Positions 62,240 through 64,000 of a stretch of 64,000 nt of DNA are shown here, in pieces; positions within the stretch are counted from its first letter, which is position 1, and every line of letters starts with the position of its first letter. The notes under the pieces were generated by a model that did not search any database, had not been told where the DNA came from, and worked only from the letters and a program-made list of their open reading frames with translations. Source of the stretch: Paraburkholderia caribensis (GTDB lineage: Bacteria > Pseudomonadota > Gammaproteobacteria > Burkholderiales > Burkholderiaceae); the NCBI RefSeq assembly GCF_002902945.1, contig NZ_CP026102.1, positions 2,418,001-2,482,000 of the forward strand, written 5' to 3'. The translations under genes and the position numbers were made by a program.

Positions 62240-63574
62240 ATGAAACAGGCACACGATCCGGCGACCCAGCCGTGCGGCGCATTCCCTCTGCACAACACGC
62301 CACCCGTCGCCGATTTCGTCGACAGCGGCCCCGCCCTCGGTACGCCTGTCACGCCCGTGCCCGCGCCGCCTTCCGTCGGCAGCCTGCGCGCCACTGCCAT
62401 CCTGCTGCTCGGCTACGCGATCCTCATCACGGGCAACGGCCTGCTCGGCACGCTGATCTCGCTGCGGCTCATCCAGCAGCAGGCGCCGTCGATCGTCGTC
62501 GGCGTCGTGCAGTCCGCGTATTACGTCGGCTTCATGCTGGGCGCCGTGTATGGCGGCTCATTGATCGGGCGCGTCGGCCATCACCGCGCGTTCGTCACCT
62601 TCGCGGCGGCGTCCGCCTGTTGCGCGCTCGGCTACGCAGTGTGGGACGCGGACGCGGTCTGGGTGGCGCTGCGCTTCATCACGGGCTTTTGTCTCGTCGG
62701 CATTTTCACCGTGGTCGAAAGCTGGTTGCATCAGGTCGCGAGCAACGCGCAGCGCGGGCGCGTGTTCTCCGCCTATCTGATCACGAACTATCTCGGCGTC
62801 GGCATTGGCCAGTTTCTGATTGGCCTCGCGGACCCGGCGGGCTTCGAACTGTTCAGCGCGGTCGCCGCGCTGTTCACCGCGTCGCTGATTCCCGTTGCGC
62901 TGGCGGGCACGGCACCCGGCCTGATCGCCGCGCACGACACTCATGCGGGTGCTTCCTGCGGCGCGCGGCTCGCGCGCGGCCTGTCGGGCTTGCAGACCAT
63001 CTACCGATGGGCGCCGCTCGGCGTCGTCGCATGCCTCGCGGCGGGCCTGCTCAACAGCGCGTTCTACACGATGCAGCCGGTGTTCATGTGGCGCGTCGGC
63101 TATTCGGTGCCGGACGTGTCGCATTTCATGGGCTTCGCGCTGCTCGCCGCGCTCGTGCCGCAGTGGCCCGTCGCGCGGCTCGCCGATCTGTTCGACCGGC
63201 GCAAGGTGCTGCTGTGCCTCGCGGCGCTCGCCGGGTCGCTGAGCGTCGTGCTGTTCATGCTGCGCGACGGCGTGCTGATCGAAGCATTCGGTTATCTGTA
63301 TGTCGCCGTGGCGTTCTCGATGTATGGCGTCGTCACGTCGTATGTGAACGACTGCGTTCCCGCCGACGAGCGGATCGCCGTCAGCGCGGGCCTGCTGCTG
63401 ATCTTCTCGCTCGGCGCGAGCGGCGGGCCAACGCTCGCGTCGGCGATGATGGCGGTCGCCGGGCCCGCCGGTCTCTATCTCTTCACGGCTCTCGTGATGG
63501 GCCTGCTCGCGCTGCTGACGCTGCGCGACCTGTGCACGAAGACGCCGGCGCGGCGCGTCGCCGACGCGCATTAG
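62240..63574 (+). CDS. MFS transporter (YcaD-like)
   Basis: 444 residues with 12 helices. An N-terminal hydrophilic, Pro-rich segment (about 1-50) precedes the first helix ATAILLLGYAILITGNGLLGTLISLR. The motif GSLIGRVGHHRAF and FVVESWL-type ITGFCLVGIFTVVESWLHQ match the YcaD subgroup. Substrate unknown. The long N-terminus might be shorter if a downstream start is used. Confidence 0.82.
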   Translation: MKQAHDPATQPCGAFPLHNTPPVADFVDSGPALGTPVTPVPAPPSVGSLRATAILLLGYAILITGNGLLGTLISLRLIQQQAPSIVVGVVQSAYYVGFMLGAVYGGSLIGRVGHHRAFVTFAAASACCALGYAVWDADAVWVALRFITGFCLVGIFTVVESWLHQVASNAQRGRVFSAYLITNYLGVGIGQFLIGLADPAGFELFSAVAALFTASLIPVALAGTAPGLIAAHDTHAGASCGARLARGLSGLQTIYRWAPLGVVACLAAGLLNSAFYTMQPVFMWRVGYSVPDVSHFMGFALLAALVPQWPVARLADLFDRRKVLLCLAALAGSLSVVLFMLRDGVLIEAFGYLYVAVAFSMYGVVTSYVNDCVPADERIAVSAGLLLIFSLGASGGPTLASAMMAVAGPAGLYLFTALVMGLLALLTLRDLCTKTPARRVADAH

Positions 63575-63591
63575 GCTTTCCTTCCTGCCGT

Positions 63592-64000
63592 CTACACGTG
63601 GTCCGATCCCACCTGATCCGCCAGCGCAAGCAGATCCGACACATGCCGCGCGATGCACGGGTCGTACAGCACCGCATCGCCTGAGAACGTCGACCGCGCG
63701 TGCCGTGCTTCCCGCGCGCTGCGCACCGCGTCCGTCAGCACACGGCGCAAGCTGTCGACGTCGTTCGGCGCGAACACGAGCTTGGCCTGCGGCGCGATCA
63801 CATCGTGGCAACCGATATTCGACGACAGGATCACGGGCGTGCCGCACATCGCCGATTCGACGCCGACGAGACCGAACGGCTCGTAGCTCGACGCGAGAAT
63901 CGTATAGTCGGCTGCACGGTAGCCGTCTTCGATCGCGTTCACGTAGCCGATATAGCGCAGCCGCTGCGACGTGCGTTCGGGCGGACGCCCTGCCACCGCG
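63592..64000 (-). CDS. Glycosyltransferase (GT4-type), C-terminal fragment
   Basis: At least 134 residues; the 5' end lies past the right edge. The segment YRAADYTILASSYEPFGLVGVESAMCGTPVILSS carries the E-x7-E motif of GT4 retaining glycosyltransferases, with a helical C-terminal tail after it. The rest, and its substrate, are outside the window. Confidence 0.85.
   Translation of the reverse strand, partial: AVAGRPPERTSQRLRYIGYVNAIEDGYRAADYTILASSYEPFGLVGVESAMCGTPVILSSNIGCHDVIAPQAKLVFAPNDVDSLRRVLTDAVRSAREARHARSTFSGDAVLYDPCIARHVSDLLALADQVGSDHV

Overview
The window is high-GC bacterial DNA whose gene content points to Burkholderiaceae, most likely Paraburkholderia or Caballeronia. The clues are two OmpC-type porins beginning after a signal peptide with the QSSVTLYG strand, a DUF4148 protein, an H-NS C-terminal domain ending in WDGxGxRPxWL, a phasin, pcaHG with pcaQ, and an MctP/DUF3311 pair. 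I see no rRNA, tRNA, CRISPR array or prophage. Taxonomy is inferred from these genes only.

Layout. (a) 1-9388: ectoine/hydroxyectoine utilisation. EnuR and the catabolic genes eutB-eutC-doeA-doeB-doeX run leftward; the ABC importer ehuBCDA runs rightward from the same intergenic region. (b) 9429-10832: an MFS exporter whose start codon abuts a (GGGTTT)n tract. (c) 10975-11630 and 26829-27483: two copies of a 655-bp non-coding element with nested inverted repeats. (d) 11709-15036: a tightly overlapping leftward operon of CDP-alcohol phosphotransferase, Fe/2OG oxygenase, YbhN-like membrane protein and cytidylyltransferase, probably an undescribed lipid head-group or phospho-alcohol pathway. (e) 15781-16230: four spaced units of DnaA-box-like 9-mers in 13-bp steps. 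(f) 16410-22894: HIT protein, porin, small envelope proteins and an AGCS amino-acid symporter.

(g) 22908-26667: FAD oxidoreductase and ALDH7-type dehydrogenase (pipecolate/lysine-like), divergent from an XRE-cupin regulator. (h) 27578-31371: HPPD, PcaQ and protocatechuate 3,4-dioxygenase. (i) 31551-38986: class II aldolase, H-NS-like protein, acyl-CoA synthetase, DUF72 protein, and a PhoD-like phosphatase with an unknown partner. (j) 38995-43301: class A PBP and the MctP transporter. (k) 43547-47555: LysR/pirin/DoxX, a second porin and a 44-aa membrane peptide.

(l) 47724-53220: a mocDEF-like three-component oxygenase (desaturase-fold hydroxylase, Rieske ferredoxin, reductase) with a sugar-isomerase-fold protein, a LacI regulator and an SDR. 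It resembles the rhizopine O-demethylase and is the strongest candidate for a poorly described catabolic system. (m) 53271-64000: LysR regulator, phasin, two small disordered proteins, a lipoprotein, DUF4148, a TetR regulator that appears internally deleted, a VOC protein, acetoacetate decarboxylase, ketopantoate reductase, an alpha/beta hydrolase, an MFS transporter and the C-terminal end of a glycosyltransferase.

Family assignments come from reading the translated proteins and recognising motifs; no database search was run.
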